From Litchfieldella anticariensis FP35 = DSM 16096 (GTDB taxonomy: Bacteria; Pseudomonadota; Gammaproteobacteria; Pseudomonadales; Halomonadaceae), in NCBI RefSeq assembly GCF_000409775.1, contig NZ_KE332388.1, positions 864,777 through 928,776 of the forward strand: a stretch of DNA of 64,000 nt, written 5' to 3'. The translations under genes were made by a program, and so were the position numbers. How positions within the stretch are numbered: position 1 is the first letter of the stretch; every line of letters starts with the position of its first letter. Of the stretch, positions 9,228 through 17,966 are shown one piece after another. Below the pieces are notes generated by a model that was not told the DNA's origin, did no database searches, and worked only from the letters and a program-made list of their open reading frames with translations.

Positions 9228-10036
9228 AGGCGCTGTGCCGTCATTTGAAGGTCTCTCGGTCAGGCTACTATGCGTGGTTGCATCGCAAGCCTAGTCAGCG
9301 AGCAGTGCAAAATGCAGAGCTGTTGGGCCACATTCACCGAATCTACACCGCTAGCCATCATCGCTACGGTAGCCCCAAGGTTTACCAGGCACTCCGTCGC
9401 GAAGGGATAGTGGCCAGCGAAAATCGGATCGCGAGGCTGATGCGGGAATGGGGCATGAAAGCTCGTGTGAGTCGCGTGTATCGCCGTTTGCTCAAACGCC
9501 GGGAGGAGTTGAAGGCTCTCCCCAATCACCGCTTGGTGGAAGCGAAGCCGGTCGGCATCGATCAGCAGTGGAGCAGTGATGTCACCTATATCAGGCTGGG
9601 GCGACGCTGGGTGTATCTAGCGGTAGTGTTGGATCTGTACTCGCGCCGGGTGATTGGCTGGCAACTGGCGGAACGCTTGGATGGTGATTTATCCCGGGGA
9701 GCGCTGAGACAGGCATTCACTTCGCGGCAACCGGCACCAGGACTACTGCTTCACACGGATCGAGGTGTTGAATATCGCGCACGAAAAACCCAAGCGTTGC
9801 TACAACGCCACCAAGTACGCCACAGCATGAACCGCCCAGGCCAATGTACCGACAATGCCGAGGTTGAGTCCTTCTTCAAGACATTGAAGGGCGAACTGTT
9901 ACACGCCACCAGCTTTGTGACCATCCGCCAATTGCGAAAACATATAAGGAATTACATCGATAGATTCTACAACACCCAGAGGCTACACAGTGGCCTTGGT
10001 TATCAGACTCCGCGAGAGTTTGAGGCCGTCATGTGA
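9152..10036 (+). CDS. IS3-family OrfB, DDE transposase domain
   Basis: 294 aa from a GTG that may not be used, since the protein is normally made as OrfAB by frameshifting at 9146-9152. The integrase-like catalytic core shows the DDE triad in WSSDVTYI, LLHTDRGVEY and AEVESFFKTLKGE, with the usual helix-turn-helix HHRYGSPKVYQALRREG upstream. It ends about 30 bp before the right inverted repeat. The frame is intact, so the element may still be active. Confidence 0.88.
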   Translation: MATFPGGSTQEAFRFVWKHRERYSVKALCRHLKVSRSGYYAWLHRKPSQRAVQNAELLGHIHRIYTASHHRYGSPKVYQALRREGIVASENRIARLMREWGMKARVSRVYRRLLKRREELKALPNHRLVEAKPVGIDQQWSSDVTYIRLGRRWVYLAVVLDLYSRRVIGWQLAERLDGDLSRGALRQAFTSRQPAPGLLLHTDRGVEYRARKTQALLQRHQVRHSMNRPGQCTDNAEVESFFKTLKGELLHATSFVTIRQLRKHIRNYIDRFYNTQRLHSGLGYQTPREFEAVM

Positions 10037-10071
10037 GAATAGAGCGTGTCCATTTTTTTGGGGGAGCATCA

Positions 10072-10771
10072 CCTTTTTACAAAATATCAGCCTTATACCA
10101 TATACGCATTAGGAGGAAACGATACAGTTCGTGGCACAGTACTGTCGAACACTATTTATGGTGGCTCAGGAGATGATTACCTGAATGGGTATTCATCTTT
10201 AACGTTATATCCTAAGCCTTGGGGTTGGCCCGACCAACCTCGTGGCGACACGCTTTATGGTGAATCTGGTAACGATACACTAATTGGAAATGAAAGCAGT
10301 GATAGCCTATATGGTGGCACAGGCAACGATAAGTTGTTTGGATACGAAGGTGGTGACTTCCTAAGTGGTGGCGAGGGTGATGATTTGTATACCGTAACCA
10401 CTTCCGATAATGCTCGTTACAGTGATGCTGGACCAGATCATATCGATGAGCAACTTGGGGGTGGAAATGACACCATAAAGTTTACCGATCTGGATAGATC
10501 CGAAATAAGCCTCAACGTTGATATTGACAATAGCGATACCGATTTATGGCTGTCCTCTTCTGAAGACCTCGAAGATGGTCAAAATGATTCAGGCGTCATA
10601 ATTGAGGACTTCTTTGTAATTAAAGATGGAAGTTACGCTTTTAATAATGACAACGTCATTGAAAATGTTGCCACGGCAGACAACTACACAGTAGATCTCA
10701 CGGACATTGACCTTGATGCCATAAACGCTGCCTATGAAGCCTCACAAGCCTCTGCAGCAACCATTGCTTAA
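10072..10771 (+). pseudogene. C-terminal remnant of an RTX (calcium-binding repeat) protein
   Basis: About 230 residues rich in GGxGxDxLx nonapeptides (ALGGNDTVRG, YGGSGDDYLNGY, YGESGNDTLIGN, YGGTGNDKLFGY, SGGEGDDLY), the calcium-binding beta-roll typical of type I secretion substrates, followed by an acidic tail that would hold the C-terminal secretion signal. The 5' part is missing: sequence begins right at the IS right end. A frame remains open from a GTG at 10046 inside the IS inverted repeat, so a short hybrid product is conceivable. It is the likely natural cargo of the secretion genes at 2867-7492. Expression has not been shown by anything visible here. Confidence 0.75.
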
Positions 10772-10788
10772 CCGGCAAGGATAAACCC

Positions 10789-11148
10789 ATGATTTCCAAT
10801 ACCATGGCATCTCAGACTTGTATCTGTCATTGTCAACATGAGAGCGACAGAAAACCTTCAGGCTATAGTAGGGCTTTGTCTGAGTTGCCTGCAAGAAAAC
10901 TCACTGAGGCCGAAATAAAAGAAGCTGGCTACTACGTAGGTTATCGCCCATCCACACAGCCTGCCGTCAATGGCAGTCAGTCAACTTCTCCCGGCATCGA
11001 GTCTTCTCCCCAAGCCTCAGACTCGTCTGCATCAGCGGGAAGAGACACCAACTCAATCAACCTACAACCATCAATTCATTCAAACACCGACCAACTTCTC
11101 TCCCAATTACAGAGAGATTTGTTGTTGGCCTCTTCTCAGGAAAGTTAG
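10789..11148 (+). CDS. Small unknown protein after the RTX remnant
   Basis: 119 aa, no family recognised. It begins MISNTMASQTCICHCQ, with three cysteines and a histidine in a short N-terminal cluster, then SELPARKLTEAEIKEAGYY (about 30-48), which resembles the TEISPSAARKLSPSEIAALD stretch of the protein at 7699. The rest is low-complexity and rich in Ser, Gln and Asn. AAGGAT lies 7 nt before the ATG. It starts 18 nt after the RTX stop and is followed by a strong terminator, so it probably belonged to the RTX transcription unit. Confidence 0.5.
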   Translation: MISNTMASQTCICHCQHESDRKPSGYSRALSELPARKLTEAEIKEAGYYVGYRPSTQPAVNGSQSTSPGIESSPQASDSSASAGRDTNSINLQPSIHSNTDQLLSQLQRDLLLASSQES

Positions 11149-11165
11149 ATACATGCCTCTACAGA

Positions 11166-11188
11166 GCCCCGCCACGCGGGGCCTTTTT
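11166..11188 (+). terminator. Rho-independent terminator
   Basis: GCCCCGC-CAC-GCGGGGC is a perfect 7-bp stem followed by CTTTTT, 17 nt after the stop of the small gene. It closes the T1SS/RTX block. Confidence 0.85.
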
Positions 11189-11264
11189 GGCTCTTGGGTG
11201 TCCGATCTGGCCGTGTTGGCATTGAGGCAAGAATCTACACTACCCGTAGCAATGCCGGGAGTGA

Positions 11265-12203
11265 ATGATGCACGATGGTCATCGCAAGCTATCACGCCGC
11301 ACGGTACTGCAAGGCATGTTGTTGACCGCAGCCGCGACGGCGCTGCCTTCCCTGGATGCGTTGGCTCAGGAACAGAAGCCGGGCACGAGGCCGATCCCGT
11401 CCACGGGGGAACGCTTGCCCGCGGTTGGCTTGGGAAGCTGGATCACCTTCAACGTCGGCAATGATCCAGTGCTGTTGAAGGAGTGCACGGCAGTCATGGA
11501 GCACTTCTTCCAGGAAGGCGGTCGCATGATCGACTCCTCGCCGATGTATGGCTCGTCCCAGGCAACGATAGGCCACGGACTGAGCCAGCTCGGGGCGATT
11601 GACCAGGTGTTCTCGACCGACAAGATATGGACATCGGATGCCGACGATGGGCAAGCACAGAGCGAGGAATCCCGCGCCGAGTGGGGCGTGCCGCGCTTCG
11701 ACCTGCTACAGGTCCATAACCTGGTCGCCTGGGAAGCGCACCTGAAGACGTTGTTCGAGATGAAGGAAGCCGGCGAGGTGCGCTACGTGGGCATCACCAC
11801 CTCGCACGGCCGTCGTCACGACAGCTTCGAGCGCATCATGCGCAACGAGCCGCTGGACTTCGTGCAACTCACTTACAACGTCGTCGACCGCGAGGCCGAA
11901 GAACGACTACTACCGCTGGCCAGGGAACGGGGCATCGGGGTGATCGTCAACCGCCCCTTCCAACAGGGCCGCCTGACCGAGCGGCTCGCCAGCGAACCGT
12001 TGCCGGCATGGGCAACGGAAGTCGGCGCCGATAGCTGGGCGCAATTCATCCTCAAGTTCATCATTTCTCATCCAGCAGTGACCTGTGCGATTCCCGCCAC
12101 GACCCGTGTCGATCATGTGCGCGAGAACATGGCCGCAGCCGGGGAGCCGCTACCCGATGATGCCATGCGCCAGCGCATGGCCGCCTACGTCAGGGAGTTG
12201 TGA
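11265..12203 (+). CDS. Tat-exported aldo/keto reductase
   Basis: 312 aa. A twin-arginine signal peptide (SRRTVLQGMLLTAAATA, arginines 11-12, cleavage near DALAQ) directs the folded protein to the periplasm. The mature part is an AKR barrel: GLGSWITFNVG near the start, the IDSSPMYGSSQ motif with the catalytic tyrosine, and a cofactor-side CAIPATTRVDHVREN at the end. AKRs reduce carbonyls with NAD(P)H, but an exported one needs a cofactor loaded before transport, so the in vivo reaction is uncertain. GGGAG precedes the start. The stop overlaps the next gene by 1 nt. Confidence 0.85.
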   Translation: MMHDGHRKLSRRTVLQGMLLTAAATALPSLDALAQEQKPGTRPIPSTGERLPAVGLGSWITFNVGNDPVLLKECTAVMEHFFQEGGRMIDSSPMYGSSQATIGHGLSQLGAIDQVFSTDKIWTSDADDGQAQSEESRAEWGVPRFDLLQVHNLVAWEAHLKTLFEMKEAGEVRYVGITTSHGRRHDSFERIMRNEPLDFVQLTYNVVDREAEERLLPLARERGIGVIVNRPFQQGRLTERLASEPLPAWATEVGADSWAQFILKFIISHPAVTCAIPATTRVDHVRENMAAAGEPLPDDAMRQRMAAYVREL

Positions 12204-12883
12204 TGTTCGGTGTGATGTCAGACTGGTGGACTTACCGGCCCGAAGACTTCCTGCTGTTCTCACCGCGTGTCTATTGGCGGCTGATCGAGCTGCACAACCA
12301 GGCGCTATGGCCGTGGCAACTTCTCGCCCTGTTGCTGGGCGGCCTGGTCCTGGCGGGCATGCTGCGGCCGCGCCCCTGGTCCAACCGGCTGATCGCTGCG
12401 CTACTGGCGGTGGCCTGGGTGTTCGTGGCTTGGACATTCCTGTGGCAGCGCTATGCCACTATCAACTGGGCGGTGACCTATGTGGTACCGCTATTCGTGT
12501 TGCAGGCTCTGTTGCTGATCGGATTCGGCACCCTCAAAGGCGAGGTCATCATGACGATGCGCTGGAGCGTTCCGCGACTCCTGGGAATCGCGCTATTTCT
12601 TTATGCGCTGCTGCTGCACCCATTGCTGCCCATCGTTGTAGGTCGTTCACTGCACACTGCGGAAGTGTTCGGCATGTTTCCCGATCCACTCGCCATCGCC
12701 ACGCTCGGCATGCTGACGGCAACCATCCCGAGACACTGGGCGTGGCCGCTGCTGGTAATTCCAGCGTTGTGGTGTCTGGTGAGCTGGCTCACGCTCGACA
12801 CCATGCAGGCACCAGGCGCCTGGATACCGCTATTGGCGGTTGTCATTGCCATTGCCGGCAGGCTTTGGGGAAGGGTCCGATGA
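12203..12883 (+). CDS. DUF6064-like multi-span membrane protein
   Basis: 226-aa integral membrane protein with about six or seven hydrophobic helices. The start MFGVMSDWWTYRPEDFLLFSPRVYW recalls the DUF6064 family, which has no known function. The ATG at 12203 overlaps the reductase stop (TGATG), so the pair is translationally coupled; an in-frame GTG at 12200 is an alternative start. The coupling suggests the membrane protein works with the exported reductase, perhaps supplying electrons or anchoring it; this is inference. Confidence 0.7.
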   Translation: MFGVMSDWWTYRPEDFLLFSPRVYWRLIELHNQALWPWQLLALLLGGLVLAGMLRPRPWSNRLIAALLAVAWVFVAWTFLWQRYATINWAVTYVVPLFVLQALLLIGFGTLKGEVIMTMRWSVPRLLGIALFLYALLLHPLLPIVVGRSLHTAEVFGMFPDPLAIATLGMLTATIPRHWAWPLLVIPALWCLVSWLTLDTMQAPGAWIPLLAVVIAIAGRLWGRVR

Positions 12884-12953
12884 ACGAGGATACCGCTACC
12901 CTTGTCGGTATGCGTATAGACTGATAGGCCACGAAAAACCGCGGAGATAGCCC

Positions 12954-15248
12954 ATGGCCACCCCGCAAGCACTCCAACAGGCACGCGAACGTAAACGTTC
13001 GCTCTACGAGGTCCGAACTCGCTTCAAGGACGAGCGAGGCGAGCCGACCTACACCAATCATCTGATTCTGGAAGATTCGCCTTACCTGCTCCAGCACGCT
13101 CACAATCCCGTCGACTGGTATCCCTGGGGCGATGAAGCCTTCGACAAGGCTACCCGGGAGGACAAGCCGGTGTTCCTGTCGATCGGCTATAGCACCTGCC
13201 ACTGGTGCCATGTGATGGAAGAGGAAAGCTTCGACGACGAGGAAGTGGCCAACGTTCTCAACCGCCACTTCGTCTCGATCAAGGTGGACCGAGAGCAGCG
13301 CCCCGATCTGGACGAAATCTACATGACAGGCGTGCAACTGGTCTCTGGTCGTGGCGGCTGGCCGATGTCGAGCTTTCTCACTCCGCAGGGCAAGCCGTTC
13401 TTCGGCGCCACCTACTTTCCCAAGGAACATTTCCTGGAGTTGCTGGATAAGGTTCAACGGACTTGGCACGAGAATCGTTCGGATCTGGTCGAAGACGCGG
13501 CGGATCTCAATGAGGCAATTCGTCAGCAACTCGCCCCCTCTGCCTCGGCGCAGTTGCCCAGCGAACTGATCGATAAGGTGGTGGAGGCCTTGGTGCAACA
13601 TGCCGATACGACCCATGGCGGCTTCGGCGACGCCCCCAAGTTTCCCCAGGAACCCAATCTGCTTCTGCTGCTGGAGCAAATCCAGCGCGACTCCCAACTG
13701 CTTCCACGGCAACCGGCCTGGATGGCGCTGCGCCAAGCACTCGACGCCATGCTGCAAGGTGGGATCTACGATCAGGTGGGCGGCGGCTTCCACCGCTACG
13801 CCACCGATCGGAAATGGCAAGTCCCCCACTTCGAGAAGATGCTTTACAACCAGGGCCAGTTGACCATGGTCTACCTGTGGGCATGGCAGCTCTCCGGACA
13901 CGATGAGTACCGCCGCATCGTCGAGGAGACCCTGGATTACGTATTGCGCGAGATGCGCGCACCCAGTGGCGGCTTTTATTCGGCCACCGACGCCGATAGC
14001 GAAGGCGAGGAAGGCAAATTCTTCGTGTGGAAGCACGATGAACTCGGCGCCCTTCTGGAGCGCGACGCCATGGTGCTGTGCGAGCAAGTCTACGGGGTGA
14101 CTCACAAAGGCAACTTCGAAGGGGCCAATGTGCTCTACTTGCCCCAACCGCTGGATACTGCCGCCGAAGCCTTGGCGTTGCCACGTCCATCGCTCGACAC
14201 GGCTCTGTCCGACCTCAAGCGTCAGCTCTACACCGTACGCTCGAAACGCCCCGCTCCCCTGCGCGACAACAAGCAGATCACCGAGTGGAATGGCATGATC
14301 ATCGCCGCGCTGGCCCAAGCGGCGGATGTATTGAAGCGGGACGGCTATCGGGATGCCGCCATTGCCGCCGCTGAGTTCCTATGGCAGCACCATCACGACA
14401 ACATACAAGGCCAGCTATGGCGAACAAGCCTCGACGGTGTGGCGTCGACTCCCGCACAACTGGAAGATTACGCCCATTACCTCAACGCACTGGTGGCCCT
14501 GTACGATACCACCGGCGAACGACGCTGGCTCGAGCGCGCCCGTTTGCTGCTCGATGAACTGGTGTCGCGCCACTGGGACGAGGACGACGGCGGCTTCTTC
14601 GTCGCGTCAGTCAATAGTGAAGGACCGCAATTGCTGCGCAGCAAGAGCCTGATGGACAGCGCCACCATCAGCGGAAACTCGCTGATACTACCGGTATTGA
14701 TCGCCCTCCACCGGCGTACAGGCGATACCGGGCTACGCCCGCTGATCGAACGCCAAATCACGGCCTTTTCCGGGCGAATCGCGCAGACGCCATTGGCCGG
14801 GCCCGTCTTCCTGCAAGGAATACGCCAGTGGGAGTCCCCCACCCCGGCCCCGTTCCAATACCTCGCCGATGGTGCCATCCATGTCCGCTGTCATTCCGAG
14901 CGACTCGATGACACGCGCCTGAAAGCAACCTTTATCATCGACATCGCCCCAGGCTGGCACATTCAAGGCCACGACAGCGACACCCCCGAGGCGACACGGC
15001 TCACCATTCGCAATACGGACGACTGGCAGGAAGAACAGATCGATTACCCAATCTCTGAACGAGGCTCATCCGAGTCCGAGGGGAATAATGACGCACCAAC
15101 TATTCACTCGGGCAGGGTAACCGCTACGCTGATGGCAAATGCCAGTTCGCCCCCTTCTCGAGCCCCGGTGGTGGAACTCTGGCTACAGCCATGTACAGAG
15201 GCGGAATGCCTTCCTGTGGAGCGGCGGACGTTCGTGCTCCATGGCTGA
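12954..15248 (+). CDS. Thioredoxin-like DUF255 (YyaL/SPATA20) protein with DsbD-like C-terminal domain
   Basis: 764 aa. The N-terminal thioredoxin fold of the DUF255 family has [22 protein letters not shown] and a CHWC active site (C82, C85, in [14 protein letters not shown]). An alpha/alpha barrel resembling glycan epimerases follows (about 180-640; [21 protein letters not shown]). The last ~100 residues (from about [18 protein letters not shown] to the end) look like the N-terminal domain of DsbD/disulfide-corrector proteins, including one Cys pair (CTEAEC). No signal peptide is seen, which is odd for a DsbD-like domain. Family function is unsettled. GGAGAT lies before the ATG. Confidence 0.85.
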   Translation: MATPQALQQARERKRSLYEVRTRFKDERGEPTYTNHLILEDSPYLLQHAHNPVDWYPWGDEAFDKATREDKPVFLSIGYSTCHWCHVMEEESFDDEEVANVLNRHFVSIKVDREQRPDLDEIYMTGVQLVSGRGGWPMSSFLTPQGKPFFGATYFPKEHFLELLDKVQRTWHENRSDLVEDAADLNEAIRQQLAPSASAQLPSELIDKVVEALVQHADTTHGGFGDAPKFPQEPNLLLLLEQIQRDSQLLPRQPAWMALRQALDAMLQGGIYDQVGGGFHRYATDRKWQVPHFEKMLYNQGQLTMVYLWAWQLSGHDEYRRIVEETLDYVLREMRAPSGGFYSATDADSEGEEGKFFVWKHDELGALLERDAMVLCEQVYGVTHKGNFEGANVLYLPQPLDTAAEALALPRPSLDTALSDLKRQLYTVRSKRPAPLRDNKQITEWNGMIIAALAQAADVLKRDGYRDAAIAAAEFLWQHHHDNIQGQLWRTSLDGVASTPAQLEDYAHYLNALVALYDTTGERRWLERARLLLDELVSRHWDEDDGGFFVASVNSEGPQLLRSKSLMDSATISGNSLILPVLIALHRRTGDTGLRPLIERQITAFSGRIAQTPLAGPVFLQGIRQWESPTPAPFQYLADGAIHVRCHSERLDDTRLKATFIIDIAPGWHIQGHDSDTPEATRLTIRNTDDWQEEQIDYPISERGSSESEGNNDAPTIHSGRVTATLMANASSPPSRAPVVELWLQPCTEAECLPVERRTFVLHG

Positions 15249-15323
15249 CGCATTCACTGCCGTATCAGGGCGATTGCGACACAGAAGCAATGATTGGACT
15301 CCATCAGACAGGGACAATGACGA

Positions 15324-16319
15324 ATGGCAGCTAGCAAGGCAACGTCGGTCGACGACCTTTCGGAAAAGGTCCGCTTCCTGAGCCAGCCCGAAGCCTACCC
15401 GGATCGGCCAGCCAAGGTGCAACTGGTGGAAACCCATTTCTCCTACGTCTTCCTCACGGATACCCAGGTCTACAAGCTCAAGAAGAACGAGCGCTATCCC
15501 TACCTGGACCTATCGACGCTGGAGGCGCGACTCGCGAACTGCCAGGAAGAAGATCGTCTGAATCGGGTACTTGCCCCCGGTGTCTATCTGGGAATCGTGC
15601 CGCTGTACCGCACCGCCAAGGGAGTACTCAGCCTGCGCCGAAGCGGCACTATCATCGACTACCTGGTACACATGGTGCGCTTGGCCGATGAGCGAAATCT
15701 GGAATATCGGATGTACCATGGCGGGCTGCAACCGACGGACGTTACCGCTGCCGCCGACTGGATGGCGGAGTTCTACCAGCACACCGAGAGCAAGGGGACG
15801 ACCGACGTGGAAGCTCGTCGCCGTCAGTGCACGCACACCGCCGAGGAGTTGTTGGAACTGGTGGACGACCGCCGGATATACGAATTGCGCGACCGCTTGA
15901 TTCGTTGGATGGACACCAATACCCGACTACTCGAGCAGCGCATGCTGGTGAATGCTCATGGAGACTTGCGGCCTCAGCACATCTACCTCGGAGACCAACC
16001 ACTGATCATCGATCGCCTCGAGTTCGATGCCCAACTGCGGCGGCTCGACCCGCTGGAAGAACTGGCCTTTCTGACCCTGGAGTGTGACCGGCTGGGGCAG
16101 CGCTGGGTTGGCGAGCACTTCCTCGAACGCTACGAGTTACTCTGTGACGATATCTCACCGCCTGGGTTGGTGCCTTTCTATCAGGCCAGCCGAGCATTGA
16201 TCTGGGCACTACTCAGTGCCAATCACCTGGTAACCAATCCGGAAAGCCGGGCCCGCTGGCTGGAACGCACCCGACTGTATCTGGACATGGGCAAGATCAG
16301 TCTGCGCTCAATGGTTTAA
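15324..16319 (+). CDS. APH-like kinase domain protein (COG2187 type)
   Basis: 331 aa. Resembles the N-terminal phosphotransferase domain of COG2187 proteins, which in many bacteria is fused to a P-loop AAA domain that is absent here. VYKLKKNERYPYLDLSTLE supplies the likely ATP-binding lysines, NAHGDLRPQHIYLG (about 211-224) is the catalytic loop, and IIDRLEFDAQLRRLDPLEE carries the metal-binding aspartate. The substrate is unknown; aminoglycoside-type and gluconate-type activities are both possible for the fold. The stop codon is directly abutted by the structured repeat at 16320. Confidence 0.8.
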   Translation: MAASKATSVDDLSEKVRFLSQPEAYPDRPAKVQLVETHFSYVFLTDTQVYKLKKNERYPYLDLSTLEARLANCQEEDRLNRVLAPGVYLGIVPLYRTAKGVLSLRRSGTIIDYLVHMVRLADERNLEYRMYHGGLQPTDVTAAADWMAEFYQHTESKGTTDVEARRRQCTHTAEELLELVDDRRIYELRDRLIRWMDTNTRLLEQRMLVNAHGDLRPQHIYLGDQPLIIDRLEFDAQLRRLDPLEELAFLTLECDRLGQRWVGEHFLERYELLCDDISPPGLVPFYQASRALIWALLSANHLVTNPESRARWLERTRLYLDMGKISLRSMV

Positions 16320-16460
16320 GGTCTGTCTGAAAACTGCCTGCGCCCGCCCATACGGCGTTAAAAATCAGCTCAAAATGCTCATTTACAACCACGTAAACTC
16401 CGCTTTTTCGCTGATTTTTGCCTTGTCTGGCCATCGCTCGTCGACTTTTCAGACAAGCCC
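16320..16460 (-). repeat. ~141-bp structured repeat, copy 1
   Basis: Terminal inverted repeats GGTCTGTCTGAAAA / TTTTCAGACAAGCC, with an inner pair AAAATCAGC / GCTGATTTT and a core containing AAAGCGGAGTTTACG. It begins at the base after the kinase stop codon and contains the last three codons of the convergent PRPP-synthetase-like gene. Copy 2 is at 17825-17966 in the opposite orientation. Confidence 0.8.
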
Positions 16461-17453
16461 TAACGGCGGATCCGGCTCCTCCACCCGTTGCCCATTGAGA
16501 GCCAAAATGGTTCGCGCGAGTTGTGGCTCGATTCGCAGCAAGCGAGCACGCTCGTTGGCTTTCTCCGGCAGAGGTCGGGGAACGCTATTGGTGTATAACA
16601 GACGATCCGGGCCGGAGCGTTCGAACAACACCTCGGCGCCCGAAGCAAACAGGCCATGCGTGGCACACGCGATCACTCGCTTCGCGCCAGCATGACGGCA
16701 CGCCTCCACGGCGCGCAGCATGGTGGTACCGCCAGCAATCAAGTCATCCATGATCACCACCAGCCTATCTTCCAGTTCCCCTATCACCGCATCGCCGCTC
16801 ACTACGCCCTCGCTACGACGTTTCTCCAGAAACGCCATGTTCACGTCGTCATCACTCATTTGCTGCAACATCTCGCGAAAGCGCTCGGCACGTTTCACCC
16901 CACCCGTATCGGGCGACATGACCGCCAGCGGCAGGCCGTCTCGCTCTTCCATCACCGCTTCCGCCATCAGCCGACGCCCTTCCAGGTGGATGACCTCGCA
17001 GCGAAAGGCATTTTCCAGGGCTGCTTGGTTGTGGACGTCCATCGTCACCAGTCGGTCCACTCCCACGGCCTCGAACAACTGGGCCAGGTAACGCTGGTTC
17101 AGCGGATCCCGAAACTTGGTGCGCCGGTCCTTCCTGGCGTAGGGCAGATAGGGCACGACCGCCGTGACACAGGCAGCGCCAAGATCACGCAGGGTGGCAA
17201 CGAAGAACAGCAGTCGCACCAAGCGGTCATTAGCGCTCAGTTCTTGGCCACCCACCAGGCGATACACGATATACACATCGCGACCACGTACGCTGATCTT
17301 CGGTCGCAACTTGTGTTCGCCATCTTCGAAATCACGCAATTCGAATGGCGCCAGATCGGTGCCCAAGTGCTGGATCAACGCCTCGAAGAATTCGCTGTCA
17401 TCATCCAGCAGGAAGACCGCAGGGGCGGCCTCGACCGAGTGTGGCGATGTCAT
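16449..17453 (-). CDS. Ribose-phosphate pyrophosphokinase paralogue
   Basis: 334 aa. PRPP synthetase transfers pyrophosphate from ATP to ribose 5-phosphate, feeding nucleotide, His and Trp synthesis. The ATP-binding PYLPYARKDRR flexible loop, TMDVHNQAALENAF, and the PRPP-binding loop VIMDDLIAGGTTM are visible. It differs from housekeeping Prs (altered N-terminus FLLDDDSEFFEALI, extended C-terminus), so it is probably a second enzyme of the class. GGAGGGCAGAGG precedes the ATG at 17453, better than the upstream in-frame ATG at 17495. The C-terminal codons GLV and the stop come from the structured repeat. Confidence 0.85.
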   Translation of the reverse strand: MTSPHSVEAAPAVFLLDDDSEFFEALIQHLGTDLAPFELRDFEDGEHKLRPKISVRGRDVYIVYRLVGGQELSANDRLVRLLFFVATLRDLGAACVTAVVPYLPYARKDRRTKFRDPLNQRYLAQLFEAVGVDRLVTMDVHNQAALENAFRCEVIHLEGRRLMAEAVMEERDGLPLAVMSPDTGGVKRAERFREMLQQMSDDDVNMAFLEKRRSEGVVSGDAVIGELEDRLVVIMDDLIAGGTTMLRAVEACRHAGAKRVIACATHGLFASGAEVLFERSGPDRLLYTNSVPRPLPEKANERARLLRIEPQLARTILALNGQRVEEPDPPLGLV

Positions 17454-17618
17454 CCTCTGCCCTCCCGTGCGGATCGTGGGTCCAACACTTCGCAAGATAG
17501 GTTGCCTTCAATGCATCAGGCAACGAAAGGCAGGGCAGTGTTCAACACGTATCCAGTCCGGCGCCGGGGCAGCTTCTCGATACAACGCCTCTGGAGCCAC
17601 GCTGGCCGTAAGCCCCAC

Positions 17619-17798
17619 TTATCGCCGTTGTCGCGCCTTGCTAGTGGCACCGAGCACGGCCACCAACATCCCGGAGAGCAAACCCGCATAGCCGAGCATG
17701 GCCAGCGCCATGCTCGGCTCGATCAAGCGAATCACCATGGCCAGCAACAACAGCAAGGCCAAAAGTGAAATGACGGCTCCGCAAAGCATGAGTTTCAT
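17619..17798 (-). CDS. 59-residue membrane protein
   Basis: Begins MKLMLCGAVISLLALLLLLA and has two hydrophobic stretches separated by RLIEPS, with a basic tail (SKARQRR). GGGGAGGTGTC immediately before the ATG is a strong ribosome site. It lies upstream of and co-directional with the PRPP-synthetase-like gene. No family is recognised; the topology suggests a two-helix inner-membrane peptide. Confidence 0.65.
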   Translation of the reverse strand: MKLMLCGAVISLLALLLLLAMVIRLIEPSMALAMLGYAGLLSGMLVAVLGATSKARQRR

Positions 17799-17824
17799 GA
17801 CACCTCCCCATTACGGCCTCTTTA

Positions 17825-17966
17825 GAGGGTGTTTACAAACGTGACGAGCGATGGCCAGGCAAGGCGAAATCAGTCGAAAAAGCGGAGTTTACGAGCTTGT
17901 AAATGAGCATTTTTGAGATTGATTTCAACACAGCATGGCCAAGCGCAGTAGTTTGTAAGCGCCCTC
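17825..17966 (+). repeat. ~142-bp structured repeat, copy 2
   Basis: Inverted relative to copy 1. The core is nearly identical (GACGAGCGATGGCCAG, AAAAAGCGGAGTTTACG, TGTAAATGAGCATTTT) but the ends are different: GAGGGTGTTTACAAAC pairs with GTTTGTAAGCGCCCTC. The last base touches the stop codon (17967-17969) of the oligopeptide ATPase gene. Confidence 0.8.

Larger units (their letters stand above)
8805..10071 (+). mobile_element. IS3-family insertion sequence, intact
   Basis: About 1267 bp, bounded by 28-bp imperfect inverted repeats: left 8805-8832 (TGGACTTCCCCCA...TGGACACGC) and right 10044-10071, which share CTCCCCCA-like and TGGACACGC blocks. It carries overlapping orfA and orfB. No matching target duplication is obvious at its edges: the left flank is the truncated small gene and the right flank an RTX remnant, consistent with a deletion next to the element after insertion. 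I cannot assign the IS3 subgroup. Confidence 0.85.

Noticed and set aside
8780-10079. ACCTTTTTA on both sides of the IS as a 9-bp target duplication
   Set aside because: IS3 elements usually make 3-5 bp duplications, and similarity to the duplicated small gene shows that sequence up to 8804 belongs to the host, not the IS.
12843-14318. A 491-codon open frame on the minus strand
   Set aside because: Antisense of the DUF255 gene; no ribosome site or family features.
16656-17768. A 370-codon open frame on the plus strand
   Set aside because: Antisense of the PRPP-synthetase-like gene, with unusual His/Gln-rich composition typical of a shadow frame.
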